DNA of 64,000 bases from Polytrichum commune (taxonomy: Eukaryota > Streptophyta > Polytrichopsida > Polytrichales > Polytrichaceae), in the NCBI GenBank assembly GCA_950295325.1, contig OX485804.1:51634429-51698428 (forward strand), given 5' to 3'. Every line of letters begins with the position of its first letter. The stretch's first letter is position 1. Shown piece after piece: positions 25,150 to 37,132 of this stretch. Both the position numbers and the translations under genes were made by a program. The notes beneath the pieces were generated by a model. It was not told the DNA's origin and did no database searches. It worked only from the letters and a program-made list of their open reading frames with translations.

Positions 25150-27112
25150 AGTAACAGTCACAAGTAAACGTCAAGTTCTTGAAGTCATTCTTGGCCCTTA
25201 CTCCCTTTATACTGGCTCTAAGGCCTTCGACCAAACTTTATGGGACAAGGTGCCTTGGCCTTGGGTGAATGAGACTATTTCCCACTCAAAAAACTATGGT
25301 TGAGTTGTGACTCTCTGTATTGTAAAACTCTAATACGGGGGGATAATACTGTCAAGAGTGAGTTGTAAAGGAGGGACTGAGTACTTGCATGTACTGCATT
25401 GAGCGACCTTGAATGCCTAAACCCCAATCTAAGAGGACTCAAAATTCACCTAAGAAGATGTTTACCTTGGGGTTGTCATACTAATTTCATTTCATAACTC
25501 GTGTAATCTATCAATCAACCTAATAGTGACCCCTAGATGTAAAAGTTTGACACCCATTTGGTCTTCCCTGTGTGGTTTTCTTGATTGAAACCCAAACCAA
25601 AAAACTATCTACACACCCAAAAGTGATTGCAAGCGGTGTGAAACAACACCTACCTGGCCAGCCACTACATTCCACCTGTTTTTGCATCCTTTTCAGACAA
25701 CCACTTTTACAACTAGCCCATTTGGGTCCACAAAAGAATCATTCCACCCCTAGTCTAGTGCACTAGTAGTGGTCATGCACCGTTTCCATAATCTCTACCT
25801 TAATTATCTTGTACTAATTGCATGTTTCATATCCCAAGAGAAGTGGGCTAGTCGGAAAGAAGTAACCATGTACAACCCATCTACCTAGTGTTCAATATTC
25901 AAGTCTTCAACACTTGTCAAATGCCATTTTGGCCGTCAAAAAAATTTGTTTTTTGGGGCACTTCACAAAAATGTGCTTTGCAAAGTTTCCACTGGTCATA
26001 GTGAAGGCCTCTACCAAAACTGCCTATCACAAAATACAATGGTTGTAATTTGCAAATTGAAACATAGCTGGACTCCAATCTTGGCTCTCTGGCAGACACT
26101 TCCAAATTCCAATAGCTCTTGCAATTTCAACTCTGCAACTTCGACTCAGCACTGATGAGTGCAACTTCGGCTTGGCAAGCACAACTATATGTGAATGTGG
26201 ATTTTCCAAACAATTTTGGTTGAAGAGTGATCACTGAAGTTGATTAAAACTTGAAACACTGGATGCATTGATGCGAATGTCATTATGCAGTCTTCCAATG
26301 GAAAATATGGATTGGGTTAGAATTTTTAACACTTAGAAATCGACCAAAAACCAGAGAACTTTGCCTTTGGAGTTGGATGATGATCAAGTGCATTATGTAG
26401 GGAATCCAAATACTTTTATTGCATCGTTTCGTTGCATGTACTTCATCAATATAGTGAGACATCATATTATCTTCATATTCAATACAAAACGGCCAATATC
26501 AAGTTTTTTTTTTGTGAAGTGCTGCAATAAAGTTTAAAAGTTTGAGTGAAGTGTGATTATTTTGAAGCCCTTCACATTGAAATGCATGTGCATTTCAAAC
26601 TTGAACATTGCATCTAAGTCACCTTACACTCAGGCTGGAAAAGCTTCCAGGCTGGTGGATTAGTCCCTGGATACTGTAGTTGGTTCTTGAGATATTTAGT
26701 GGCTACTGTCGAACAACTTGCCAGAGGTACAAGCTTTTCATAAATAGCATGCACATGGAATAGTCATCCTCTCAGTAAGGTACTTGAGAGCAGTGTGTAT
26801 GTTTGACAAAGTTTTTGCAAGCCTTTCACTTTGGACATGTAAAAACTCGCCCAAAACAAAAAAAAATGCACGTCAATTGATAAGTACAATTTAGAAGTTG
26901 ACATGTAAATGTGTATTGTGACTTGTGAAGAAGAAAAACCACACATCAATTGACATGCTAGAAATTAAAATGACACGTATTACTAGGCAACTTAAGTACT
27001 ATAAATGCAACTTAAGTATATGGAAAACATAACTCATAACAATAAAAGAACTTCCTACACTCACTTGCATACCTAAGTTCAGCCTTGTTCTTGTAGTATT
27101 TTTTGTAACCAG
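25150..27112. other. Intergenic, with one MITE 3' fragment
   Basis: No gene is recognised. Positions 25797-25888 match the 3' end of the TAAGGTAGA MITE ('gagaagtgggctagtc' then 'cccatctacct'), a truncated copy. The interval leads into the orphan peroxidase exon. Confidence 0.5.
25797..25888 (+). mobile_element. 3' fragment of the TAAGGTAGA MITE, copy E
   Basis: Shares 'tactaatNgNatgtttcat' and 'gagaagtgggctagtc' with copies A and B and ends at CATCTACCT. The 5' three quarters are absent. Confidence 0.65.
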
Positions 27113-27226
27113 GAAGGCTCTGCAGCTGAGACAGTGATCAACGAGGTGGTGGAGGCTAAGTACAAGGCCGACAAAATCATCGATCATGGTCTCTTGCGGA
27201 TGTATTTCCATGATTGTTTTGTGCAA
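27113..27226 (+). pseudogene. Orphan exon of a class III peroxidase
   Basis: Thirty-eight codons lie between an acceptor (gtaaccag|) and a donor (|gtatgtgg). They read EGSAAETVINEVVEAKYKAD followed by KIIDHGLLRMYFHDCFVQ. RMYFHDCF is the class III peroxidase active-site helix, with the catalytic Arg and distal His and the Cys that pairs in the fold. The exon ends exactly where intron 1 falls in many peroxidase genes, after FHDCFVQ. I found neither the signal-peptide start upstream nor the proximal-His heme site or later exons downstream before the copia element. It is either a fragment or an exon of a gene with very long introns reaching elsewhere; the former is likelier. The intact family oxidises phenolics with H2O2 in the cell wall. 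Confidence 0.8.
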
Positions 27227-28056
27227 GTATGTGGATGAACAATTTGCCCCAACATATCTCAAAGAGTGATGCTTTGGCTCATTAAATATTGGGTTAATTT
27301 TAGGTGTCTCAACTTGACACTACAATGATTTAAGGTAGACTTTGCATTGTACATAGATCCCCTTCAAATTGAGTTTAGTGTACAATGTACAATTCACAAT
27401 GCATGGATTGAAGCTAGATTGAAAGCAATATTGTTGTTGGGTATGTGATTTAAATGCCACCATCGTTCACAAGTCCCTCTAGTTCGTCACGTACTCTAGG
27501 CCAGAAGTAAATCATTCACTCTCATTAGTGGCACCACCTACATTTGTGATAGTTACTTTTGTATGGTCAATTTCTAAGTCACTTGGATGAAATTTTAAAA
27601 ATTACACAATAGGCTGAACTTGAAGACCCTTGATGCTCTTATGTGGGTCTCTTTTTGTGGGCTTGAAGTGGTAGCATTGGATTAGGCTACCATCTTCAAC
27701 ATTTGGAGAAACATGAGAGACCAAAGGATACTTACGCTCAATTGATAGTTTTTTTTATTACAAAAGATTGTAGTTTGATTATTCAAATGATTATTTTTCT
27801 AAAATCTTGTGCAACCCAACATCAACATGCCTCTAGAGGCAACCTTGTGAATTCCTTTCCATGGCATTAAGTTTGGGGAGATCGTTTGAGATTTAGACTA
27901 TGTACAAAGTATTTGCCTCACTCTCTTTGGAGGATCCAACTGGGGTTGTGCTAATTAACCATCTTGAGATGCGATTTATTTTATTTTATTTTAGTTGCCC
28001 CTGAGCTAAGTTCTAAGCTTCCTAAGCGAAACTCTCATTTCAATATGTAAAACTAG
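27227..28056. other. Intergenic, nothing recognised
   Basis: No further peroxidase exon is recognisable on the plus strand here, and no other feature stands out. Confidence 0.5.
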
Positions 28057-28061
28057 TACAA

Positions 28062-28330
28062 TGTAAAAGGTAGAGCATTAAATTGCTCATAGTCAATAGA
28101 AATGTAGTGGAAGAGGCATGAAAAACAATAAGGTTAATATAAGGCCACAACGCTAGTTCGAACAAAGATAAGAGTTATCCCATATTGTTTGTATGAACCA
28201 AATAAAAATAAATAAATAAAAGCAAAGCAAGGAGAGCATGAGATCATCTCACTCCAAGCATTGTTCATATGTCATTGTGTATGTGTATATGCTTGTGCAA
28301 TCTCATCTCTAGTCTTATTGACTTCCAATA
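28062..28330 (+). repeat. 5' LTR of the copia element
   Basis: About 269 bp, closely matching the 3' LTR. Shared landmarks are 'taaggccacaacgctagt', 'caaagcaaggagagcatgag' and 'gtgcaatctcat'. Confidence 0.9.
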
Positions 28331-29127
28331 TGTTATTTGCCCACCATGTAAGTGAAGTACCTAGAGATATTGCTTTGAGGTTGTGAATGGATCTTAAAGA
28401 GTTGACGATTTGGAGCTTTGAAGCGTTGGAGGTATTTGAGGGTGCATTTGGTTGTTATAAGTATTTCTTTGTCTTTTGTTTTTGCTTGAATGTATGTTTG
28501 ATGCATGAGCATTTGACTTGAGTGTTTTAAGCATTGAGAGTTTTATTTGAGAGCTTTGAAGGTATTTAAACTTCTATAGCACATGATTTGAAAGGCTTGA
28601 GTGTTGAGAAGTTTATTTGAGAAATTTGGAAGTGCTTAGACTTCAAAAGCATATGACTTGAGTGTTTTAAGTGGGTTTAAGGTTTATTTATGAGGCTTGT
28701 TTGAAATCATTCAAGGTGTTATGAGTTGAAGTAAATGTTGTTTTGAATGTCTTAAGGTGTAGAAATTTTGTCTTAAGATATTTGAAAAAATAAGGCACAT
28801 TTGAGGTAAATGAGATATTGTTTTAGTGATTTGAATGTCTTAAGACCTCTTTGAGATGTAGAGAATCTAACTTCAAGTATTTGAGGTGAAAGAGATTTTA
28901 TTTTAGGTGAATTGAATGATTTAAGGTGAAATGACACATTTTAGAGACCAACAAGCCCATTTGAGAGCATATGGGCATATTTCCACTACATTGGGGTGAA
29001 AACGCATATTTTAGTGTACAATGTTATCTTTTAGTTTGGGTTGGGTTGATTGTAGGCCAAGAAAGGCTACTTTGAGTGTTTTCAAAATATGTTTAAGCGT
29101 ATGATGACATTATCTGAAAGTGAAGCC

Positions 29128-29316
29128 GCTAGAGTCATTGCAAGTTCAATGGAGGGAACTTCAACCTTTGAAGGTTCAAAATTGATGTGTTGTTGGCATC
29201 CATGGATCTTTGGGACATTGTGCACAAATCTAAGGAAACTCCATGTTTTCCAATGTAGATCCCAAGGTCAAGAAGGAGTACCAAAGGCATGTCAAGAAGG
29301 CCATGTCCATTATCGG
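29128..29316 (+). pseudogene. Copia gag N-terminal fragment
   Basis: Read with frame changes, the segment gives VIASSMEGTSTFEGSK, then SMDLWDIVHKS and a PKVKKEYQ-like stretch, the pattern of the copia gag start (a short N-terminus, then a Trp-containing 'L-W-x-I-V' helix). It is broken by stops and frameshifts and cut off by the nested LTR at 29317. Confidence 0.6.
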
Positions 29317-30295
29317 TGTCGCGACCCTTGCTAGCTCCCTTTAATTTATATTGATCATTTCTCAATTCTAGCAGGTGTCATGAGCGCTCACCCTATGCAT
29401 CACGCACACACGCATAATTAACTCCCATACCTTGGACCTCCAAGCTCATAGCTTCGTAAGCAACTCTCTTACACATGCATTCGGGATTTTTTGCTTAGTA
29501 GGTAGCCAATGATTGAGCCAATCTTGAGTTGATCATTGCGTTGCCGGAGCAACACTATAACAACCTGTAGCATACTTGGCAACTATGCCCCCATAGTGGG
29601 CCAATGCCCGTGGAGGCTGTGCTGTTCCGCCTCGGGTGGGGTCGGTCAGTCGGCGACGCCGCCTAACCCATATAAGCCTCTAGAATTTTGGGCCCCTACC
29701 CCACTATCAAGTAACCTTTTGTCCCTCTCCTAAGAGTTGGGGCCAAGTAGACATTTTCCCTTAGTTGAGGAAGGTGCAGTCCCCCAACAGCTATAGATCT
29801 CCATAATTTCCTTGTATGGTCTTTGAATCTAACAAGCGACCACTTCATCGATATCTACTCTTCCCGTAGATGCGGATAGATTCCTCACTTGCCCCATTCG
29901 AACAAATTATGAGGTAGTTTTGGCTCTTCTAACCTTGGTAGTCTTGGGCGCCACTCCCAGGTCACTAGTGTCCCATCACAACGTCCCTGGAGTGTTGTGC
30001 GATGTCCCTAGGCAAGGCCCCATTCAAATTGTCATATCTCTTAGCTCACACACCCAATTGAAGAGTTCTTGAGCATTCTAGAATTCAGATGCCATAAGCT
30101 ATCCAATGCTCATGGCCTTAGCCTTGTGACTCCTAATATCCATTGGTGGAAGGCATTCTCAACGCCCGGGGCTGTAACCCATACTAGGATCACTTGAACC
30201 CTCTCACCTATGGCGCTACAGGTTCCGGGTATTACTTTGGGATCCCCTTAAAGCCCATGTTGTTGTGGGAACTCCTCATGGAGAGGTGCGCGAGA
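29317..30295 (+). mobile_element. Second copy of the TGTCGC LTR, nested in the copia element
   Basis: Begins TGTCGCGACCCTTGC and ends GGTGCGCGAGA, matching the solo LTR at 24168-25144 along its length (shared 'ttgccggagcaacactata' and 'agagttggggccaagt'). A clean target duplication is not visible (ATCGG against GTAGG). It is more diverged than the copy at 24 kb and separates the copia gag and RNase H relics. Confidence 0.82.
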
Positions 30296-30962
30296 GTAGG
30301 ATCGCGCATGTATGCAATGGTGGGTACGAAGGTCGATCTTGTATTTGCGGTGAGTATGGTGAGCCAATTTATGTTGAAGACCAGTCCACCACAGTGGATG
30401 GCCGTGAAACACATTATCATATATTTGAATGTCATTTTAGACTTCAAATTATGCCTTAGATGCAAGGGTTTTCTCTTGAGAGAGTTTTGCAATGCAGATA
30501 AAGCGAGAGATGCAAACAACCAACAATCCACCACAGGGTACATGTTTCTTGTTGGTGTTGGAATTATTACATGAAAATGCAAGAAACTACCAACCATTGC
30601 ATTGTCAACGATGAAGGTGGAGTATATGGCCACGCGTCATTGTACAAAAGAAACGGTTTGGCTTAGGCAACTTTTGGCGGATATGGGATACATGCATGAA
30701 GGACTTGACATCCATTCTATGTGACAATCAAGGATGCATAGCACATGCAAAGAATCCCACAGACCATTCTCACACCAAACATATCGATGTATAATAACAC
30801 TTCATTAGAAAGAAACTAGACAATAAATAAAGATGCTTAAAGTATTGTCCAATGGAGGATATGATAGCGGACGTGTTAACCAAATCATTTGCAAATGATA
30901 GGTTTCAAGCAATAACAAAAGGCAATGGGTTTAGAAGCCTTTGACTACTTGCAAAGTGGGAG
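30296..30962 (+). pseudogene. Copia RT tail and RNase H relic
   Basis: Starts at the conserved GSRMYAMVGTKVDLVFAVS, then continues with SQFMLKT, LREFCNADKARDANNQQSTT and GYMFLVG, ends of the RT and the RNase H core. Further on, KLPTIALSTMKVEYMA, LRQLLADMGY and the NPTDHSHTKHIDV region follow across frame changes. A TGA replaces the Trp codon expected after GVGIIT, and frameshifts occur after 30700. It ends at the purine-rich 'gtgggag' tract before the 3' LTR. Confidence 0.88.
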
Positions 30963-31235
30963 TGTAGATGGTAGGGCATTAAATTACTCGTAATCAATAG
31001 AAATGTAATGGAAGAGGCATAAAAATCAATAAGATTAGAATAAGGCCACAACGCTAGTCCAAAGAGGTATAAAATTTATCACATAATGTTTGTATGAACC
31101 AAAGAAAAGAAGAAAAATAAGAAAAGGCAAAGCAAGGAGAGCATGAGACCATCTCACTCCAAACATTGTTCACATATTTTTATGTATGTGTATATGCTTG
31201 TGCAATCTCATATCTAGTCTTATTGACTTCTAATA
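30963..31235 (+). repeat. 3' LTR of the copia element
   Basis: About 273 bp, preceded by the purine-rich tract 'caaagtgggag' and followed by the duplication TACAA. It matches the 5' LTR. Confidence 0.9.
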
Positions 31236-31240
31236 TACAA

Positions 31241-33020
31241 TTCATTGTTGATGTCCACCACTTTTTGCAGATTAATTGATGTCTTCCATTCATTTTGTGT
31301 CTCAGGGTTTTTGGACTTGCTGATTTTTCCAACTCAACATCTTTCCTCAAACCAGATAACCTTTGAATTCTTGGAGACGTAGCAACATTACAAAACTACA
31401 CATTGCCATTGCTTTGGTGTTGAATATCCTTTCTTTCTAGATCTACACCAACCCAATTAGGCAAGTAAGATAACCTGTGAAATCACACAATATAGAATTA
31501 CAACTGTGAGTTAACACACATTCACTGTCTTGATGTTGGAAATCCTAGCTTCTTCCAAACATAAAACAAACAAACAAATACAAAAACTTATGGAACTATC
31601 AAGCCAATTAATCTCCATAACACCTGTGAATTCAGACACATAGAACAACACCTACAAGTTTAGACACACTATGATCTCGGTATTGTTGGAAATCCCTTTA
31701 GATTTGTAGATGAAAATACTACACCATTAGCATGCTAATCAAAAAGTAACTAGTGAAATTATCAAACCACTTCTTTTCTCCACTGTGTATAAATCACACT
31801 TGTGAGTTTAGACACATAGAACATCATCTTTGAGGTTATATACATTATCTTAAATCGTGTTCAAACTTCAAAAGCCCTTCTTTTTAGTTGCAAAATAAGT
31901 GCCATTGCCATCACACATACAAATCATAGATAACATGTGCAAATATTATGAAGCCAAAATTAGTTACACACATAGAGCATTGTCGTCATCATCATCACCA
32001 TCATCATATATGAGGGTAGACACAAATATTGTCTTGCTGATGATTTTGGAATCACCCCTTAATCATATGTAGACTTTCTCAAATCACCAGTCGTCTACAA
32101 ATCATAACCCTTATCAAGGAATGAATTATTAATTAGTGATCCACTTTTGTATAACATCTAGACAACACTAAAATTGATTGATTAATTAATTAGTTCATGT
32201 GTCGGGGTCTTCACTGCCCCCTTCTATGGTATTAACAAAGACAACATGAGGGGTTGGGCAACCGATGTTGGAGAAAAAACTCACTTGCGGCAAATAATGT
32301 CCCTCTTGCACAATATATGTTTGGTTCCAAGGAAATTTAGATTGAAGAGGAAGATATACTAAGATGGGATATTGATGCTATAAGGGTTGGGAAAGTCAAG
32401 GCTTGTATCCAAGGAGTGCAAGATTGGATTGCAACTCTGAGGATAAGGGCTCTTGAAGACTTGGCCTTGATAAAATTAGATAGTTTTTGCAACCTTTGGG
32501 AGAGTCATGACCTAGAAATGTGTGAGATGCAATCAAAGACACTCAACAAATTCCTCAAAGCAAGAGAGGATGTTGACTTGGGTTGGCTGCCATTGTTGTT
32601 TGGTAAGACTACCAATTGGATAGGGTACCTCGGGCAGGACAGGACATCCCCCAAGCTGGGACTTACCACGCCCGTTGTGTGGATGAATGTTGTCGGAGTC
32701 CACGTCCCAAGTCGAAGTGCCGCTCAATTTGCAATACCTGCCGCACAATACCTGCCACGGCCAAAAGTTTTAATCAGAATTTTTTTGGGCTGCCCAAATT
32801 TTGAAGGAGGTTAGGGTTTGATATAAAGTGCGGGTTCTAAACATTCCGCCTCCCCTAAACATTCTTTCCTTCATGAAATGGATGAATGTTTCAACAAATT
32901 TGAAATGTGGGTCCTTGGATGTGAGGCTTTCATTCAATATTAGGAAAGAAACTATATAATGTGTTTGTAAAGATTTAGGGTTATCTTTCTCACTTTATTG
33001 TGGAGCATCAAATGAGGTCT
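31241..33020. other. Intergenic, with an 'end-unit' repeat near 32.7 kb
   Basis: A (CAT)n run lies near 31988. The plus-strand frame that begins 32416 runs into the repeat at 32623 and may be a short coding relic (IRALEDLALIKLDSFCNL is its clearest part); no family is recognised. Confidence 0.4.
32623..32795 (+). repeat. Dispersed repeat unit carrying the TGCAATACCTGCCGCA motif
   Basis: From gggtacct to gggctgccc it matches, in inverse orientation, 42177-42363. Shared blocks are 'ctgggacttaccacgccc', 'cggagtccacgtcccaagt' and 'gtgccgctcaatttgcaat'. The motif tgcaatacctgccgca at 32730 is also the core of the MULE terminal repeats at 33036 (inverted) and 36809, so this may be a free-standing or leftover element end. 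Confidence 0.75.
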
Positions 33021-33369
33021 GTGGCACATTTATGTTGCGGCAGGTATTGCACTGTCTTCCCTATTCTTCACTTAAGCAAGCATGGAAGGTGTCCAAAGAG
33101 CATACGGTATATATATATATATGTTGTGTCAGGTATTGCATGGTTGTTGTGATTTGGTTTCATGTTTTCATTTGTATTTCATTTGTATTTCATTTTTCAT
33201 TATCACATTTCATTTCCTTATAGTTTCCATGAATGTGAATGTTTAGGGTCTATTGTATGGATCAATTTAGTATAGTGTAGAATTGATAGTCATGTTGGTT
33301 TTCTGATTGTGTTGATATATCAATTAAGATCAACTCTTTTTGTTGGTTGCTTAAGGTAAGACAATAGCC

Positions 33370-35566
33370 ATGGGCAGAAAAAAGGAGATACCACATATTC
33401 AATATCCAAGTGAAGGTCCTATTCATTACCAAGATTTGATATGGACTCAAGGGATGAGACGGGGTTCAAAGGACTCCTCTATTTGTACAGTGATGACGGC
33501 CTATATTTTGTGGGAAAGAATAAACGACTTTATCGAAGGACAAGTCATGGACGATGGTTCTTCAGTTGAATGGGCCAAGGAAGATAGCAAGGAGAACAAG
33601 AAAGAGCTCAAACGCATACAACTGACTTCATCTATTGTTCAAACATGGTATGTAATTTTATTTTTTGTTTGTTTGTTTACCATTTAGTACTCCATTGAAG
33701 GAAAAATATATTTATGGTTTTACAATTGAAACTGAAACAAACTACTTGTATTTTTTTAGGTTTTATTGTCCTTATGGAAAAGAAGATCACCGATTCGATC
33801 CTAAGCATAAAAAAAAAAAAAAGGATGTTTAGCACGATTTGCTGTAAGGCAATTGCAACTATATCCTCATATTGGTGAGGTTATCTACTACCATAGTGAG
33901 CATACTAGGGAGAATGGTGAAGTTGCACATGGAGTAATGGATCCCGATTCAATAGCAAGGAGAAGTGAGGTAGCTCCTCGAATATCTGAAGAGTTGAAGA
34001 CATGGCTTATTAAGCGTTTGGATGAGGGACTCACGGCTAGACAAGTCTTTGAAGAACATAAAAAGATATGGTATGAAGGTTGGACAAAAAATAGGAAACA
34101 TTCAAAAGACAACTCTTTACTTCTTAAGCATGTTCGTTACTATGAGTATCAAAGGAAAAAAAGTATTTGGTACAGGCACAAAAATGCGTTGGTGAGTGTG
34201 AATATGTAGAAATTGGAGAATCCTAATGTGGTCTTCTACTATCAAAATGGTGACGCTACTGGAGGTGTTCCTTTCACCATTGGTATTCAAATTCCATGGC
34301 AAAAGACAACTCTTTTGAAATATGGAAAAGATGGATGCATTTCTATGGACGCAACTTTTGGTACAAATGATTTGATGTATCATTTGTTTACTCTGGTGGT
34401 TTTTGATGAGTGGCACAACAGAATTCCAATTGTATGGGTTATTACTTCACGACAAAAAGAAGATGATATTTATGATTGGCTATGGGCTCTAAAGTTGTTT
34501 GTCAACAACGAGGACTTAGATTGGAAACCATCATGCTTCATTGTAGATGATGCAATACAAGAACGAGAGACAATCAAGTAAGTATGTCATTGCTAATTTT
34601 TCTTTTACATTTAATATTTTTGCATTTAAGATACAATATTCTATTGGTTGACAATAACATTACAATATTGATTTTGTAGGAGGGTATGGAATGATGCAAA
34701 AATTTATTTATGTGCATTCCATGTTTTGAAGAATTGGAAAGAAAAGTGTACACAAAGAATATTGAGTGACAAATTTGCGAAGTGGGAAGTATTTTGGGAA
34801 ATGCAACAAGTTCTCTACCTTAGCATTGAATACAAAGAAACGGAGTAGTATTTTATTGAACGTGCTAAGAATGCTATGAATAAGATATTTGAAGAGTATA
34901 ATGTACCCGCCATTAAGACATATTTTGAAAAACACTACGCCAAGATATATGGTAAGTCACTCTAACATCTTCATTTTCAAAAGTTATATTTGTATATGAA
35001 AAATTTTGCTATATTTTATTTTATTTTTGTCTTATATATATTTCAAGTTCTAATCATTAAATTGTTTATCCTATGTAGAATTATGGTTGGTTGGTTTGCG
35101 TCGCTTACCTCATGCAAATCAAGATACAAACAACATTATTGAGTCTTACCATGGTACTCTAAAGAGATGGCTTACTGAATTCACAAGAGGTGCGTCGGGA
35201 AGAAGATTGGATTGGTTAGTGTGGCGTTTGACAACATCTATTGTCTCTCACTACATGTACATCGAAGAACAGAAGTTCAAAGGCTTCATTCCAAACAAAA
35301 AAGTTGAAGCAATTGTGGGCAAGGGTATTGAGAAAGCCTGTAATATTCCCATTCATGATGTATTACAACCTACATCTTTGGACAATCGATGGAAAGTGAA
35401 GTCTTCAAACCCTACAATTCTTACTCAATGGTACTTTTTTAGAAGTAATCCATTTGTAGACTATGCTTGTTGTTCTTGTGAACATGTATTGAGAGGCAAT
35501 TTTTGTAAACATCAGATTGCTATTCTTTTAAAGTTTTTGCCCGATTGCCGTGAGAGCTCTATATAA
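33370..35566 (+). pseudogene. MULE transposase with SWIM zinc finger, broken
   Basis: Exons 33370-33647, 33760-34577, 34680-34951 and 35079-35566 join in phase at GT-AG sites. Exon 2 has the MULE catalytic segment CISMDATFGTND, HLFTLVVFDEWHNRIPIVWV and the CAFHVLKNW helix. Exon 4 has NIIESYHGTLKRWL and a SWIM finger (CSC...CKH in ACCSCEHVLRGNFCKH). Breaks: a 14-base A run (33809-33822) out of frame by one base, TAG at 34207-34209, and TAG at 34846-34848. The coding sense continues beyond 35566 in another frame (YGTQRGGLEALCLFSKPHEI), so a further shift is likely. The enzyme would cut and paste the element in the nucleus; this copy cannot make it. Confidence 0.88.
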
Positions 35567-36152
35567 GAATATTGTGGAACTTACTATGGTACTCAGCGTG
35601 GGGGCTTGGAGGCTTTGTGTTTATTTTCAAAGCCACATGAGATTAGCGATTTTGAAGAAGAATTGGATGAAGACACATGTGGACATAGATGCAGAGAAGA
35701 AGAAAAAAAATAGTGATACTGATGATGAAGAAATTGAAGATACAATGGCAGGTCCTACACAAGAAGGAGTTGCATTGAGGACGAAACAACTTTTAGAGGG
35801 GATACAAGAAGAGTGTTTTAGTGGAGGAATGTTGTTGATGCAACATACAAATGCAATTTTGGAGCGGCTACATACTGATGTGAGAAATTTACGAAGATCA
35901 AATGTCATTGATTCTCTCCATCCAAATGTACATTTTGAAATCAGATATCACTTCAAAATCTATCAAATGGATTAGAGACCATATGGAGATCTATATAGAG
36001 AGGAAACAAAAAAGAACAAGAAGAACTAGGGGTGAATAATATAGTATACATACTAGACGCTTGAGATCATATATATATTGAATGCATTTTTTGATAGACA
36101 TATTTATGATTACCATTCAAATTTAATTATTTTGAGTATATTCAAACAAGTT

Positions 36153-36838
36153 CGCGAGTCTGCAATAATTGCCGCATGTTTTTTTTTTCACATTGATTTT
36201 TTGTAAATAAGTATCGCGAGTCTGCAATATGTGCCGCATATTTTTCTGGCACACTACACTAAATAGGTTGATTAGTGTTAGATGAAGATTAGTGTTAGAG
36301 CCAATAGTTACCCAAAACACTAAATGTTACTTGAAAGTACAATTACTGTTAGAATTGCCTTTGTCTTTTTTTTTTCATTATCAAAGTTGGGTTCCATTAA
36401 GTTTAAATTTTTGTAATATCAACTACCTAGCACATTACATTTTCTATAAGGCTCACATATTCTACCTCCAATTCTTCATTTAAAGATCTACAAAAAAATC
36501 ATCTAACACTAAATGCGTTTATGTAAATATTCAAAGCTACTAATTGGTACGAATAGTGTTAGAGTTGACATTTAATGTTCTAACACTTTGAATACAATTG
36601 ACATTTAGCGTTTCCGTCGACTATTAGTGTTTCCAACACTAATCAACGTATTTAGTGTAGTTCTCTGTAAATAAGTACCGTAAAAATGCAATATGTACCA
36701 CATATTTTACTGCTACACTGATTTTTTGTAAATTAGTACCGTGACTCTGCAATACCTGCCGCATTTTTTACTGCTACACTGATTTTCTGTAAATTACTAC
36801 CGCGACTCTGCAATACCTGCCGCACTTTTTCTTGCCAC
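36153..36838 (+). repeat. Five ~61-bp subterminal repeats of the MULE
   Basis: Units begin near 36153, 36215, 36679, 36740 and 36801 with cgcgagtctgcaat-type words, a gccgca core and a 'ctgattttNtgtaaataagtac' tail. Spacing is 62, 61 and 61 bp where uninterrupted. The gap between units 2 and 3 is the inserted MITE. Repeated subterminal motifs are often transposase binding sites. Confidence 0.85.
36253..36661. mobile_element. MITE with ACTACACTAAATA ends, nested in the MULE
   Basis: The left end ACTACACTAAATAGGTTG and the reverse complement of the right end ACTACACTAAATACGTTG form a ~26-bp inverted repeat with one mismatch, both continuing ATTAGTGTT. It is 409 bp long with internal AACACTAA words and no coding capacity. 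It splits the second subterminal repeat of the MULE, so it arrived later. No target duplication is clear. Confidence 0.8.
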
Positions 36839-37132
36839 ACTAGTTGAAACATCATTTAGTCATACTCATTCTAAGATTAATGCTAGTGCACGCATGTCCA
36901 AGGTTTACTGAAATAAGGCAAGATAATTTGAGTCCTTCTGATCCTCGCAATGTTTGTTTCAAAATTACATATTTAGACTTATACCAACTTCATAATGAAG
37001 CAACACCTTAATTCAAGTTGGTGGGGGCAACATGTGGGCTTTCTTTCTTTCTTTCACATAAGAACACTACTCCATTCATTTGATATGCAATGGCCTACCT
37101 TTCCCATTAGTGTACAAAGAAAAATTTGAGCT

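Larger units (their letters stand above)
28062..31235 (+). mobile_element. Decayed Ty1/copia LTR retrotransposon with nested LTR
   Basis: Two direct LTRs (28062-28330 and 30963-31235) begin TGTA and end CTTC(C/T)AATA, and the whole is flanked by the 5-bp duplication TACAA (28057-28061 and 31236-31240). Inside are a gag N-terminal relic, an integrated copy of the 977-bp LTR family (29317-30295) and an RNase H relic. Protease, integrase and most of the reverse transcriptase are missing, so it is dead. Between the 5' LTR and gag (28380-28950) lie degenerate repeats built on 'ttgagtgttttaag' and 'tttatttgag'. Confidence 0.9.
33021..36838 (+). mobile_element. Decayed Mutator-like element (MULE) with repeated ends
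   Basis: The left end reads GTGGCA, about nine bases, then TGCGGCAGGTATTGCA (33036-33051). The right end is its inverse, TGCAATACCTGCCGCA (36809-36824) then TGCCAC. The right side carries five subterminal repeats of ~61 bp. Between them is a spliced, broken MULE transposase. I see no convincing 9-bp target duplication, so the exact limits are uncertain. A separate MITE is inserted in the right subterminal repeats. Confidence 0.75.

Noticed and set aside
24912..25303. Proline-rich overlapping frames
   Set aside because: They lie in the GC-rich part of the solo LTR and its edge. The same frames do not persist in the second LTR copy.
36253..36661. Target duplication of the MITE nested in the MULE
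   Set aside because: I compared both edges with the uninterrupted 61-bp units and found no convincing direct repeat.
33021..36838. 9-bp target duplication for the MULE
   Set aside because: The flanks (aatgaggtct and tagttgaaa) do not match, so the exact limits remain open.
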